This document shows positions 13,101 to 26,621 of a stretch of 64,000 nucleotides of DNA, in pieces. The translations under genes and the position numbers were made by a program. The DNA is taken from contig NC_039508.1 in assembly GCF_003672135.1 (NCBI RefSeq), forward strand, positions 17,681,945-17,745,944, read 5' to 3'. The stretch is from Ooceraea biroi (taxonomy: Eukaryota; Arthropoda; Insecta; Hymenoptera; Formicidae). Numbering within the stretch: the first letter of the stretch is position 1; the number at the start of each line of letters is the position of its first letter. The notes beneath the pieces are model-generated. The model saw only the letters and a program-made list of their open reading frames with translations. It was not told the DNA's origin and did no database searches.

Positions 13101-13470
13101 CTGACGCTTCCGTCCGTCCCAGTTTATCACGTTATATGTTACACGTATGTGCTAGCCGACGCGACGGCGAGGGCGCAGGAAAACGTCGTAAAACGTCGAA
13201 TGATCTTGATGATCGGCTCGCTCGTATAATTGAAACTGGCGGTGCCGTCATAAAGACGTGAAATGCGACGTACCAATGGCATATGCATACCCGCATATGC
13301 AGAGGGATATCTGCGTCAGAGAATCGTTAACGATACCTTGACAACTGGGAGTAAAGAAACTACGAGAGCATCTCACGTGACAATATGAAAGATGAAAAAA
13401 TATATTGATGGAAAAATGGAGAGTGATACGTGAACGTATACGCATACCGAATATCTCGTTTTGGTACCAT
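10188..13470. other. No gene; UTR-like segment at 10200-10700
   Basis: 10200-10700 is TG- and CG-rich and resembles untranslated exon DNA. It has an acceptor-like TTATTTGATTGCAG ending near 10252 and a donor GTGTAAGT near 10589 on the plus strand, plus a perfect palindrome GTTCACCGGTGAAC at 10631-10644. The rest (10700-13470) is unique DNA without recognisable coding regions. Confidence 0.35.
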
Positions 13471-13474
13471 ATTA

Positions 13475-13810
13475 TTTAACGTATTATTCACTGCCACGCG
13501 TAATTTAGCTGATTTTCCGTTCGCGTCAGCTAGATTACTAAAATTCACCGTGAAATATATTCATATAGGTAATCCTTTTCACAATTTTTATAAATGGAAA
13601 TATTCAGTAAAGCTGATTATTTTCATAAGCATTTACACGTTTTATCGGTTTATGCTTTTTTGCTATCACTAAGCAGTCAGTATCTTGCAACGATGACTGC
13701 AATTGCATATTATAATTATAATGTTGTTCACGTGTCTTGACAAATTTACTGTGCATGTCGGTCACCGATGACCGTCATGGCGATGAACATTTTTAATGAC
13801 AGATTTGTAT
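13475..13810. repeat. Dispersed repeat M3, copy 1
   Basis: It shares short blocks in the same order with 28110-28560: TAGCTGATTTTCCGTTC versus CAGCTGACTTTCCGTTC, then GATTA followed by ATTCACCGTGAAA, and finally CATGTCGGTCACCG.TGACCGT.ATGG. The last block contains the imperfect palindrome CGGTCACCGATGACCG. Terminal repeats are not evident and the boundaries are approximate. It may be an old element or a duplicated regulatory sequence. Confidence 0.4.
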
Positions 13811-16800
13811 TGGCGATTAATCGTTCATTTTCACGTGAAAATGCCGGGTCTGCAATGTCTATCGATAATCTACAAGTTACGAACGATCGGTGCTAAAATA
13901 GCGAATAAGCTCCAAGGATGCGTATATGCGTATTACGCGTATTAATGACGCACGCCTCGTGATATTCCGTATCACGAGATTGCTACCTGTCGAGGTAACC
14001 ATTTATTGCTATTAGAGATAAAACGAGAGCACGCCGCGCATTATCGCCGCGCGATAGTAGCATCATTGTGCAAATAATAATGGACTGGAATATCGTAGAC
14101 GTAAAGGAATATAAAGCGATTACACGGGATTATATCAACTTCTCGTGTAAATGAGAATCTGCCTAACGAGTTCTAAAGAGGATATTTTTGAAATGCATTT
14201 AATGCAAATTTAATTTATCAGATTCACGTTTTTTGTAGCTCCAAACGTCGCAAATCAGAATTTCAGCGTGGAATTTGAAGCGTTATTTTTGGACCCGCAC
14301 GTATTTGCATACATGTGAAATAAACGCGTGCACGCGTAGCTTCGCAAAAGTCCCAAACGCAGTAAAATTGGTGATACACGTTCGCGCGTATTCATATACA
14401 TATCTACGACTGTCGACGTGAATGGTGAAACAAAGTGGCGCGTATGTATCGCGGGGAGAGCAAGAGAGAAAAAATATCGTATCGCGAGAGACGCGATGAT
14501 CGTATTTCGGATTTGATAACGTCGGGGAGGGCGTTTATTTTGCCACTTCGGATAAAGCGTCGCGACCCTTTACAGACTCGACGCGCTTTTTACTAAACAC
14601 GCGCACGCGGTAATGTGTTCACGGATGCGTAATAATTAAATACATTTTCGTATGACGATAACGAAAGCAGGGAGATCGTGTATATCGATTTTAAAGTGGT
14701 ACGAACCGCTAGTTTTGTTATACAATTATGTGCACGCATGTATCTCTTTAGATGCATAAATGATTATTACATTCAATTTTTGATATACGACGGGATAAAA
14801 TAACAAATTATTGTTACATTGTAACAGACAATTAGAGCGTTTCGAAAAACATCGTTACGTTATAAATATTAATACTTTTTCAACGGTTGTTAAAAAGAAA
14901 ATAAATATTTACGACATCGCGCAGAGCAAAGCAAGCGATTTATCACGCGTCCACGCGTAAACATATATTTATTCTATCTTGTGCGTTGTTGACGTTAAAC
15001 ACGGAAAAGCTTCCATTAGATTAATTAGCATCGATATTATTCACTATTAACTTAATTAAAATCTTCTCTCTCGTCAGAAGAACAACGATAAAGATCACTC
15101 GTGCAACACGAAATCAAACGCTTCGCTGCGGTACATAATTCACAGCTAGATTGTGATTGTCATCACGCTAATTTATTTACGAACGAAACTTTTTCGTCCT
15201 GCTAAAAAACACGATACTGAAAGAAGAGAAGTCATGAGAACGCTAATTGCCGTGGTAATCAAATATTCATTTGCAAACTCGCGAAGCGAGAGGTTAGGGG
15301 TGGCTATAATTAATTCTTTCCGGTCCAGCGATCCCAACGGGAATCGCATCTATTACGTATACCGTACGCAAGGAAAAGTTCAGCCCAAAATCTTTATCAA
15401 TTTTATTTTTTTAACGATTGCGCGCGAACCCGACACGAGCGAACCATTAGCGAAAGTTTGGAGAAAGTGTTTCAACGTGTTTTTATCGTAACGAGCTAAA
15501 TGATTAATGTATGGAATATGAAGCAGAATTTACCATGGATTTGCCGGAATTCCATCGTTTCATTAATATTTCATAAGAATAAACTGTTCTTCCATGGATT
15601 ATCGCGAGAGTCGTTGCTATGATTACATTTTTACGCGGATAAAATGTTATTATATTATAATCATGAGATGTAAATCGTAAAATGTATGCAAAAATGGAAA
15701 TTAATATTTCATTCGGCGTAGCGCTTAAAATGTAAAAAAATTTTTAATTTAAATATTAAACTTTTATGAAATTTTAACTGGAAGAAACATACCAAGGACA
15801 AAATTCCATTCTGAGAATTTGTTTTAGTTAGTGAATGTTAGTATATTCACGGTAGAGCTATTTTGCTTACAACAAATAAAATTGCTTTTGAATCATGACA
15901 TAATCGGAATAGCCGGCGCAAGACGGAAAATTGGGTAATCTCGTAACTGATCATGCGAATATAAACTAAATTGCTCCTTTGATGCACCGCGAGGAGTAGA
16001 ATCGCGTTTTCGCCTGTAACCCGAAATTGCGTTCTCATCTGCGATTTAATATTCTCAGCGGAATATTTGATTCTGCGAAGCTGCATTTCTCGGGGCTGTA
16101 GTTGTTGTAAACGATAGCGTCACCCTTTCTTCAAAATTACTCAGAAATTTCAAAACGCAATTTCATCGGACGACCGAAGAGAATTAACAGAGTAAATTAA
16201 AGTGAGGGGTGATTCCAGCGCGCGGATTTTTTATTAAAACCCGGACTCGTCCTTTAATTTCTTTCGCCATTCATTCATACGTGGATGTAAAAATGCGGCT
16301 CTTGTTTAATGAAAGTTGAGCTTGCGAGCTATCCAGACTGCTGCTCGAGCGAAGTTTTGCAGTTAAAATTAAAATGGAATGTAAATTACTCCCAAAAAAT
16401 TATAATGTTGGAGGCATTGCATGTTCGGCAAAAAAATATCTAGATTCAATTGAGAGGAATCTTAATTAGAAACTTTTGAAACTCGTAAAAAACGACCGAT
16501 TACCATTCCGTGAGTGTATTCGTAAGTTTAACTCATTATAAATGTCTCCTTAATTATTAACTTTATTATCCTCTCGTTTATTGCTCTGACATGAACCCTC
16601 TAATAATTTCGCGAAAATCATATTAAAGATAATTTCTCCACTTCGTGGCGCAGCGCGCGCACGCCTAATCGCAGGCTTATTTTAATAATTATCCGCTGGA
16701 GTGGAGAGTTTAATTAAAATCACGAGTTGGTAAAGGAGGGAGTCGAGTTTTATTTTCCGTCGATTTATCTCTCCCCCGTGGATAATGCACGAGAACGGGG

Positions 16801-17459
16801 AGAAGGTCGGGCGTGATGTACAGCCGACTTGCAGGTGGTTTTCCGCCGAAACTATGAATTTATGGACGCACTCTCTCGTCACTGTGATTAAGAACGCATT
16901 TGATGATGACCCGTCGGCCGAATGACGATCGCAGGCGACTCGCTCCGTTTTTCGTCGCATCGCGTTTAATTAGAAAATTGCCGAATCGTTTCGTACCTCG
17001 TCCCAATTTATTTCCTCTCTGCGAACGATATCACGGAATAACGCCTGCGCGTGATACATGGCATAACGAAGTGTATAACTTTCGTGAAAACAACAAACTG
17101 TGTGTAGGTGCAACGTTGACCCCATTTTATTGTTGGAATAAAATGAGCGGGAGCTAACAATAAACTCCCACATTTCCTTGTCTTGCGTATAATACTTCAT
17201 CTTGGTACACTAGTAGTTGAGCTACTACGTCTACTTTCGATCTGGTTGATACACGCCGCGCGACGATGTCAAATAAATTACACGTCGAAATAAAATGCAA
17301 CTGTGCACAGTTTACTCCATCTTGCAAATATTATATCACAATAAAAACAAAAGGTAGAATGAAAAAAACGTTCACGTTCTAATATTTTTCGCGTCGAGAG
17401 CATTGCGAGATTAAAATGCATTTCTGCATCGATGTACGAAGGTATTGTATCTTAATCCA
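13811..17459. other. No gene seen
   Basis: AT-leaning unique DNA. Open frames at 15153-15491 and 16682-17200 have no recognisable features and shadow one another on both strands. Confidence 0.55.
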
Positions 17460-18465
17460 TTAACTGATAACGAGTTAACTCGGCACAGATATTTGAAGGC
17501 AGGGCGCGTAAACTTAAACTTATTGATGAATCATTTGTGTTTTATTGTCGCCATGATATCTTCGATATCTCGATATCTTCAGACGGTTTTTCACTTGTAT
17601 TTGTTCATATCGAAAAAAATTAACGTATTAATTGCTGTTCGTTTCCTTAGTACCATTGGAAGCGTAAACATAGTTCGCACATATACTTACTCGTACGGTT
17701 CAGATATAACATCGAAACTAAAAGTTTTATTTAACCCTCATAAAAATGAGTGACTCTGACAGTGATATGACTCTTTTCATCAAAAAAAGGAAATATTCGG
17801 TTTTAACAATAAGTGATAGACACTAATACAGATTTTTTTGAGTGCACGAGGCAATCCGATAACGAGCTTGGGAATGTAACCACAAGCGAGGAAGAATATG
17901 AAAATGGAAATGCAGCGCACTCAAAAGAAAAGAACAACAACATGACAGCAATTACATGGAGTGCTGAAAGAATTGCACGATCAGATTTTCAATTGACATT
18001 GAAACCAGGTAAACCAGATTTGACGTCAGAAAAGGAAACAATTTTCTATTTTATCTTGAATTTCTGGACGATTCATCCAGATTATAGTTGACCAAACTAA
18101 TTTATATGCAATGCAATATTTGGAAAGTTGTACTAATCTAAAATCACGATCAAGAGTGTTTCCATTGTAAAATAACTTTATGTGTCGCACCGTGTTTCAC
18201 ATTATACCATACTGTGTAATAAAATCAATTTTCATTTAAATTGTTTGCAAACATCTATCTCTCAGTTCCCTATTATTTAATAATAATATTTAATAATATT
18301 TAAATTTAATAATATTTAATATTTATTATTTAATAATCGTGTAAGGTGCAAGTTATGACATTTCGCATTTACTACAGGCATGACGAGTTAACTCGTCATC
18401 GCAAATTTTCCGTAGCACGTGCAGAGTGCGCTTTCGGTAAATAAACTCCTCAGTTAATGAGTTAA
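17460..18465 (+). mobile_element. Degenerate piggyBac-like transposon, internally deleted
   Basis: Both ends are TTAA, the piggyBac target duplication (17460-17463 and 18462-18465). The left end reads TTAACTGATAACGAG and the right end, reverse-complemented, reads TTAACTCATTAACTGAG, so the terminal repeats match imperfectly. A subterminal GAGTTAACTCG palindrome occurs near both ends (about 17472 and 18388). The element is only about 1 kb. The expected roughly 2-kb transposase is represented by an N-terminal piece. The right third is AT-rich (18280-18340). Confidence 0.75.
17746..18180 (+). pseudogene. piggyBac-type transposase, N-terminal fragment, frameshifted
   Basis: The reading starts at ATG 17746 with MSDSDSD followed by a KKRKY basic patch, the usual acidic/basic opening of piggyBac transposases. 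It hits a stop at about 17824. The frame resumes one base shifted from 17813 and runs to 18091. It includes ITWSAERIARSDF and then FWTIHPDYS, which corresponds to the start of the DDE_Tnp_1_7 domain. A second frameshift follows. After it, a reading containing TNLYAMQYLE and SRSRVF continues to about 18150, matching the family's TN.YA motif. The catalytic aspartates and the C-terminal cysteine-rich domain are absent. The transposase would cut and paste at TTAA; this copy cannot be functional. Confidence 0.75.
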
Positions 18466-20835
18466 AACAATTCAACGCTGCGAACGGATCGATAAATAAA
18501 TTTCAAATTTATCTTGGCTGCTTATCTTATTTCCTTGTCATAACGCTTGAGAACCGAAGCCTGATACGTCATTCACAGTAATCCTGTTTAACGCTCGTCA
18601 TTTTACGACTAGCATGTCGGATTCCCTTCTTCTTCTTTGCCCTCTCTTATCGCGAGACGAGGAAATTCCGTTTTCGACGGAAGCCGGTGTCGACGGCGTT
18701 CTCTATCGTGGAAATGAACTATGCGAGAATAGGGGAGGGTCGACGTCGCAGATGTGGTGCACATTTGCGTACAGGTACGATACGGAAATTGCGATACGCT
18801 TGGAACGAAATGGCATTCGCTGCCAGGGTACTCTCTCATCTCTTGAAGCTTTCGACGAGCTGCAAGCAAAAGTGCGCGCGTTTGACACCACCCAGGCCGG
18901 TAATTGGAAGCGTCTGGCCACCACCCACCGGCGAGAACTTCCGGCATTTCATGCACACCCTTGGCGATACTACGATCGACACGATTCAGGCTTACCCTTG
19001 CGGTTTCGCCTGACAGATTAACTCGAACTCGGTTCTACTGATAATATAATTAGAGTCCAGAAGTGATCCTGTATTTCAAGCATGAGAGGCTGCTATCGTT
19101 CCGTTATCCGATTTAAATGAACAAAAAGGGCCGCTGTAATTATAATTTTAAAGCCGCCGCGAGAGGTTCTTGCTGACGACTGAGAGCGAATTAAGAGCGG
19201 CTCGAGTACAGTTAAAACAAGCATTTTAATATGACAATGCACACAATTTTCTCGCAATAATAAAATGTTTTGAAATAATTTACGGATCGCAATAGATCTA
19301 CTGCTTTTTAGACTAATGATTTAAAAAATTTATTTCAAGTTTTTCTCTTTGACCTTCTTCGAGCTTAGCTTTTTCTCTTTACATAGTCTGGTAAAAGTAA
19401 AGGAACGAGAATTATCAAGGTCTTCTGTTACGCTGAAATGAGAAACTTGCAAAAAGTGCCATTATCGAAGCGAAAATATTTCGTAACGAATCGCTGCGCG
19501 ATTATCCGCAGATTTTTTAAAAAGTACGTTGCAATAAAACGATTCCGTTACGATCTTCGCTCTTTATCTAGAGATATTATCTCCCGTATCGCATTTATCG
19601 CAAAAACTTTATGGATATAATTCGACGAGCTCGCCTGGCGAGCACCGATATCAGACTCGTGACGGCGATCACACAGTAATTGAGCATTATGGCTGATGTA
19701 GATGACGACCTGGGGAGGTAAACGCAAGCCAGGTGCTAAACGACCCAATTACGGAAAAATAGAGTGCCCCTGGCAGTCTTCCCATCTTCCTCGCGACAGA
19801 AAATCCTTGACAAATCCGGAGCACGGTAATTTCTTAAACGACAATTGAGTTACGAACTTAATTAGAGAGGCACCTGATTATTCGTTAATTACAGAATTTT
19901 GTAATTTGCGCAATGGGGCGTAAGAGTAATAAAATTTTGCTCGCCTTCTAAGATTGCCTCGTAAGACTCTTCTCGTATGCCTGTCTTGCATACTAATTTA
20001 CACGACTGAAAGTTTTGTAATCTGATGAACGCTGCGAGATATCTAGGTTGAAGAAAAATCGGGAGAACTCTCCCGATAACGATTGAGATTTATAAGTGAA
20101 AAGGCGATGCTATTACCGGGACATCCCTCATGCATCTGAAATTATGTCGCGCATGGCTCGAACCATGGTGCGATTCCTGACACGTCACGGCAACTTCGTC
20201 GAGTGCGTCATGAAAGTCGTCGGCAATTAATGAGCGGCTGGTATTGTATGAGTAACGAGAGTCCTCGACCCTCCCTACGATGCACTCTCGAGAAATGCCT
20301 TAGCGAAAATCATCAACGACCATTACGTGCCACGCCGGAATAGGAAACACTCGCTTGGGGCGAAGAGTGGTGCGAATTAAGATTAAGTAATTTAATGCGG
20401 CGCCTCAGAATCATCAACTTTCAATGTGAATGATCCCGGTAATGTGACTCGATTAGCTTGATTATACCGCGGCAGTTTTCCAATGCGGAACACGTTCCAC
20501 CAACTTTTTCATTCCTCAGCAGACGAAATGATACAGAAAAGTGAATATTTTGTGTAGAACAGAAATATAATTCTGCTATTTGCATTAAAAATCTGCATTG
20601 AAATAAAAGATTTACTGGCAAAACAGCATCTCGCAGTCGCGACAAAATTTTATGCGCGATAAAAAAAAAGAAACGTAATTTCTGCTGGATTAGAACGACA
20701 ACTCTCGTCGCGGGAGATCACAGCGAGTTTCTCTTGTAACATTCGCGTTTACAATAATGCAGTTTACAGCAACATTTATCGCGAAAGCGAGCCAGTTACA
20801 TTAACGGTAAACTGCAGCACTCGTCGCAAATCTGA

Positions 20836-20940
20836 CGCCTTTCACGATCGCAACGCCATTCGTACGAAAGGCGAGATTGCAATTACGTGCCTTGCCATTG
20901 TGGTGAGACTGATAGGAGCTCGTTGCAATCGTGAAAGGCG
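20836..20940. repeat. 20-bp inverted repeat with 65-nt spacer
   Basis: CGCCTTTCACGATCGCAACG at 20836-20855 is the reverse complement of 20921-20940 with one mismatch. A related direct motif GAAAGGCGAGATT occurs at about 20866 and again at 20933. No target duplication is seen. Confidence 0.75.
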
Positions 20941-21607
20941 AGATTAGTGAGAACTGTTGCAATTTTGTTCTTGCGCCCCGCCTGTCTCCGCCCTGAGGAA
21001 AAGCTAAGCTCGCCACTAACAACCACATGAAATTACGCTACAATCATTTTTAATACTACGTAATACCCCAACTAAGAAGCACTAAACCTAAAGCAATTAT
21101 GAACCCGTATGAGATTTCCCATCAAATTTCTGACGCGTACATCTTCCCAAGTATGTTCATGTCTAAAGGTGTTCATTCATGCCCAGAAATTTCCGTGACG
21201 ATAAGGCGAGTTGGGTGAGAAGTGAGTTCATCGCCGGGACGGATCCTCGTGATCAACGCACCATAATTAAAGTTTGAGAGCTGCGCGAACTGCGCGAGTT
21301 TAGAGCGAGTCAAGAGCGTACACATACAGGTCGGCAGGCATCTATCGCCGGAGGGGTAGCGTGATTGCACAGGGAGAGTTTTGCTCTGTATTATCCGTCA
21401 CGACACGGTGGACACGGAGAGGCGGTCCGTAATTTTCGGTCACGAGGTGGTTATCTCCCGGGCGCCAATCGGCGCTCCGGGATCGGGTGGAGTCTGTTGC
21501 TGGCAAATTGCTAATTTGTCCGGAAGTTCGGCGGGCTGGCGCGAGAGACGCGCGGATCTCCCGCAGTTGTTGACGCCAAGATAGAGAGAACCCGAAACCC
21601 TCCCTCT

Positions 21608-21610
<3 letters not shown>

Positions 21611-21648
<38 letters not shown>
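21611..21648. repeat. (TC)n microsatellite
   Basis: About 18 TC units followed by TTTGGTTGGTTGG. Confidence 0.95.
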
Positions 21649-21650
<2 letters not shown>

Positions 21651-22289
21651 GTTGGTTGGCCGAGGACCGGGTCTGCACTTGCCAAGTTAAAATGGCGGCG
21701 ATGGCACGGCGAAGTGGCACGTTGTACAAACTATCCTGGAATGTGGTCACTTCGCGCCGTAATGCCATCCCAGTTTCGGGTTTCTTGCGCCGGGATACCG
21801 GCCAGATTTTGACGGCGAACAAGCGAACGGATGATGACAAGAACTATCACCAGTAGTCGGTGCTCGCACCGCTGGTGCACGGAATGCGACCATTACATTA
21901 CACGTTCGAGCTCGCCGCAGTTGCACTGATGCGAGGACGTGCGGAAAAGAATCGAGAGATATCTTCGTGGGTGTAATTTATCGTAGGAGAGGCAGACACG
22001 CAATGTCCTTAATGAGATCTTAATGAAGTTCCGATCGCACTGATCTCGTTTTCTAGAATTAGTCTCTTTCTTTATGTTTTTTAATCGACGCATATATTAT
22101 CCCTTTTGCATAAAATAGGTACGTTTAAGCTTCTTAATTACCAAGGTATTTATAATGTCATGATAACACACCATATTATGTACCATAACAAATAACATAC
22201 CATATACTCTAATGTTGCATTCACACTTGCAGCTTTGAGGTAGGTACTATCAAACGAAATCGCTGAATTATATTAGATCAGAATTATAT

Positions 22290-22474
22290 TATATTAAATA
22301 ATCAGATGACAATGAATTAAATACATACTTATGACAACACAACATAGCTTGTCGTTATTTTTAATTTTATAGCAGGCTGCCTTTAAGAAATAAAAAATAA
22401 AATTCTCCAAAACATCGCTACAATATTCGTATCGAAATCTAGACACGAGCCGGATTACTTAGTTAATGACCCAA
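22290..22474. mobile_element. MITE family M1, copy 1 (mariner-type ends)
   Basis: The right end reads GGATTACTTAGTTAATGACC followed by CAA and a TA, the same as the other M1 copies. The interior shares CTTATGACAACACAACATAG and CAAAACATCG with them. The left terminal repeat is degraded to ATCAGATGACAATGAATTAA. There is no coding capacity. Other copies: 49617-50476, 52400-52622, 54822-55323. Confidence 0.7.
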
Positions 22475-25183
22475 TAATAAAGCTTAACAATTACGACACA
22501 GAAATAGCGATGTTCCCAATATGAAAAACCGAGGATGGAAATACGCGAGCTAGAAGCGCGTGACGAGTCTGAAATGGAATCCGAACTGCGTCGCGTGCCA
22601 TCGTGAGGTCGTCATCTTTTATTTCGCCGGGGCGTTCGAGCCAGCTTCGACTTTTTATCCTCGCAGCGAGGTGACCGACTCCGAAACGTACTTTGACGGA
22701 AATGTACCGTGACGTCGGGGGACCGGACAAGTTGCACACTCAAGTGCGAATGGGAGGCGTTAATTCGCGTCGAAACTCTCGGCCGGGCTCGTTAGTCACT
22801 CTCTCGTTCGGCCGCCGATCTTGATCGGAATCACGAGCTCCATGGCGATTTGTCTCACCATAAAGACGCGCCCGCCCGTCTTCCTCATTCCGCATCGAAT
22901 AGACTACCGCGTCTATATTCGGTTCACTTTAATCTATTGCACCGGTGACAGACCGTTTGGCAGTTGGCTTTTCCCGTCCTCGAGAACCACTATTGCTCGA
23001 CATGCTCCGCGACAGGCTTCTCCATGTGTCATCGCGCTCTTTGTTACGCCCACTTCAACGTGGCGCCGGAATGCGATGGAAGATTCAGCAAAAATTTATC
23101 TTCCGAGGATTAGACTGCAACGAGAGATTGAAATCAAACTAGAAGCGAGAGCGATCTGATTAATATCAGGGCGGCTGTATCGATTTTCAGATATCTCTGC
23201 AGATTTACTCGGCAAGTTGGTGACACGCGAGCTTGACGATCTCGCAAGACAAAGAACGGCACGACTCGTTTGATCATTGTCGGTTGCGTTTCCTATTGTC
23301 CCGCAATTCTCCCTTTGCTCGGAGTTGCGATGAACGCGCGTTTTGGCGCGCGCAATTTCGCGGGGCGATACAGAAGGGCCCGGGGGAGGATACCTGGAGG
23401 TATCCAACAAAGACTGGGCACGTTGCCGCAGATCTGCCGCGAGGTAGCCGCGCACTATCCCGGAAATTCTAATTTGAAGTGACGGCGCCTCTTATTGGAA
23501 CGCCGACGCTTGTCGACGGAAATACCGGTCTCATTGTGGACGCACGCGACCCGCTTCACCTTCTGGACAAATGGATCCGTCAGCGTCGCGACGAGGGAAT
23601 GAGATCGGAACCGCCGGGGTCGATAACCGCCGCTAATCACGATCGATCAATTGGCACATTCACACAATGCACTGTCTGGTGGCACTCGTGATATTTTGCA
23701 GCATGAACTCGCGAGTTGCTAGATTAATTTGCTTTGGATTACCGAGGATAAGGAAAAATCAACCGATGGAGATCTCTTGTTTCTCAAATAATTAAAATTA
23801 TTTAATTACAAATTAGACCATTGCTTTGTTGGTTCCTTTTTTTATTTTGTGCTGCAAAATCTGGCCGGTTCCCCCTCTGTGCGTGTTATTATATGAAAAA
23901 TGTTCGATTTTTATATATTTTTATAACATTGTAAATCGCCTTGAGGCGATTACAAGCGCATTATGAGAGAAAAAACCGAGATTAAATTGAGCGAAATTTG
24001 GACTGAATGCGAGATACTCGAGCGTGACGCGACAGAAACGCGGTATAGTTTTTGGATCAGAGAGCATAACCGAGCTTTGGACATGATTATTTTCGATGCG
24101 ATGGAAACCAGCTACCGACGCTTGTTTGCAGAGCAAACAAGCCTTTGTCGTCTTACTCGCCGTTCGGCAAAACGCAATGTCGCGGCCAAAGCTGAAAGGT
24201 TTATTTTCCTTAACCGTTTGTAGTAATCACGGAACGTAATGACTTTCGCCAGCCACTGTGACAATGATTTATTTCAGCTGTCGCGAGGCTGGATAGTGCT
24301 CGTCGCGCAATTACGGTGCGGCATTACGAGAATTATTAACGCCGCCGCATTAATTTCAGCCACTCAATTAACAACCAGCGAAATCCGGTGAAATAAACCG
24401 AACGCTCTAAAAATACGGATTCATCGTAGACAGTACGTTTCGCCAACAAACGGCGTCGCTCATTCGGCTACATTATTCATGTCGCGCTGAAAGGACCGCG
24501 TAATTTCAAGCTGCAATCATTAAAACGCATATTTCAAGAGCGATTTTGCGCGTGCACGTATGCACATATTGCACAAAAGCTTCGTTAAATATTTAATTCG
24601 CTTATACGAAGAAATCATTAATAACTCACGAGGATTATTACGTCAACGTTGCGTGCAAATTACGCAGCTTGTAAAATGATTAATTTACCTTTATCGATTT
24701 ATATGATTCCTGTGAAAGCACATTAAAGTATTCCTAAATAATTTCGCAATTTAATCCCATATCGCTGGCATAACTTGGCAAGTTTAAATTAGCTTCCGAA
24801 CTTTGAAGACACCGAAGGATTCCCAAGTAGCTCGGCAGTCCGTTCAGCATTTATATGTATGCAATCACAATATCCATTGTCGAATCTATCCCAAATGAAA
24901 CTAATCGGTCTCCTCTCACTCGGGCAAGCACGTCATAACTCATCCTCGACGGAACTCGCGGAACAGAGATCTGATCAGCCAGCGGGACGCGCGATCTCTC
25001 TCGAGTAATCGTTTAATATCGCTCAAATGATCTCCAATGTGAGAGAGAACACCGGCCGCGCTCTGATAGCTCTCAAAGTGCTCATCCTGCGGTGGGGAGA
25101 GGATTCAGCCCAGCGTGATGACAGTCGGCTTGTTAGCAGGTATGTCGTCCCTCATGGGGGACCAGCGGACTCGTAAATCTCCG

Positions 25184-25225
<42 letters not shown>

Positions 25226-26621
25226 AGGCGATGCATAGATATTCCCTTTCCGGATGTTTCTCGCCGGGGCGCAGACAAGCCAAGTCACAACGCACACATC
25301 GTGCATCTTGTTGCGCTCCGATGATGCGTCGCAGCTGCGATCCGATAAATCAGCGCGCGGTTTAATTCGCCGGCTTGAGTAGTGATTAACCCCTCGTGCC
25401 CTTGGCGCGCCCAATTGCGGGGCTGACTTTTTCTTCATTTTCTTTGTACGGAGTTACGGAGTTTCGCGACAGTGCTCGTCATTCCGGTTTTGTTCGAAAG
25501 ACAAATCTTGGAAGTGTCAGTGACACACGTTGATATTGTAATCGTTTTCTGGTAATTTAGATGAAACACGCACACACATATGTGGCTGCACGGAATCCAA
25601 GATTTCAAGATTAATTGTATCCTCAATTGATGATAAAGCTGGTTCTTGCTGCGAGATTGAGGAGCTCCGCGGAGGACAGTCTGAGAACCGCCGCCTCGGC
25701 GGCATCAGTTGTTGCAGTGTCTGGACGTGTTTTGAGTTATAATTCAAGTTATTTAGTTGCCATCTGCAACCTCCAAGTGAAATAATTAAACGAGTAAGAA
25801 GTATCACGACATTCGAAAGAAACAATTCCGTCCAATAATTCCGTTACACCCGTCATGGTTAACTGAAAAACATCGCACAAATTTATTTGTCCAAGAATCC
25901 ATTTATCGCATCCATTTACCATTTTACATCAAAGAGTGTTATTTAAATTTCTTTTCAGCAATGCGTTTCATCTAGGATATTATGACGTGAACGCAGTGAT
26001 ACGTTCGTTTATATCCTCTTTTTCGCTTTGATCCCGTTCTCGAAATATCTTTCGGAAATATTGGCTTGCCGTCTACTATTCCGGTATCAGTTCGTATCGA
26101 GCACCGTTTCCCAATCGATAATCCTTGCGACTGACATTTTATTCGATCCACCGAATGCTACAGAAACCTGCCCTCGCGTGGAGGGGGTGGTATCAAAAAG
26201 ATCTTGGAATGGCATTAAACTGACGATACTGCGCCGTAGCGGGGCTTCCCTGATTTTTCGCGTCATTTGTCCTGCTCGGCACTCCGTTTGTGAAGGAAAT
26301 CGCTGAATACGAGTTTAAAGTTTTATGCAAAGGATCAATCCATTCCGCCTCGTCTCTATTTCACCGCGCTTGGCGAGGCCGAGAGTTTATTTCGATTCCG
26401 TTCCCCGATCGAGGGCACCTCGGCAGCCTCGCGGGGCGTCGCAAAACTTAAATCTCTCCCGGTACAGCGGGAAGATTTATACTCGATATGTGCGACTTGC
26501 ATCGGATCGACCTCCTTGTCTCGCGCAAGATATTTCGGTGCTCTTTCACGGACAATGTTGTATAAAAGACATTTGTATGCAACAGAGGAAAGAACCGTTT
26601 TAGTTGTCAAATTGTAACGTG
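22475..26621. other. No gene seen
   Basis: Unique DNA with a GC-rich part at 22500-23650. Open frames there (up to 119 codons) overlap on opposite strands and show no domain. A GA microsatellite lies at 25183-25226. Confidence 0.5.
25183..25226. repeat. (GA)n microsatellite
   Basis: About 22 GA units with one AAG interruption. In the minus-strand pre-mRNA it would be a CU-rich tract. Confidence 0.95.

Larger units (their letters stand above)
18466..22289. other. No gene seen
   Basis: Unique DNA. 18600-19020 is open on both strands (115-135 codons), but no protein family is recognisable and the opposing frames overlap. Contains an inverted repeat at 20836-20940 and a CT microsatellite at 21611-21648. 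Confidence 0.5.
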
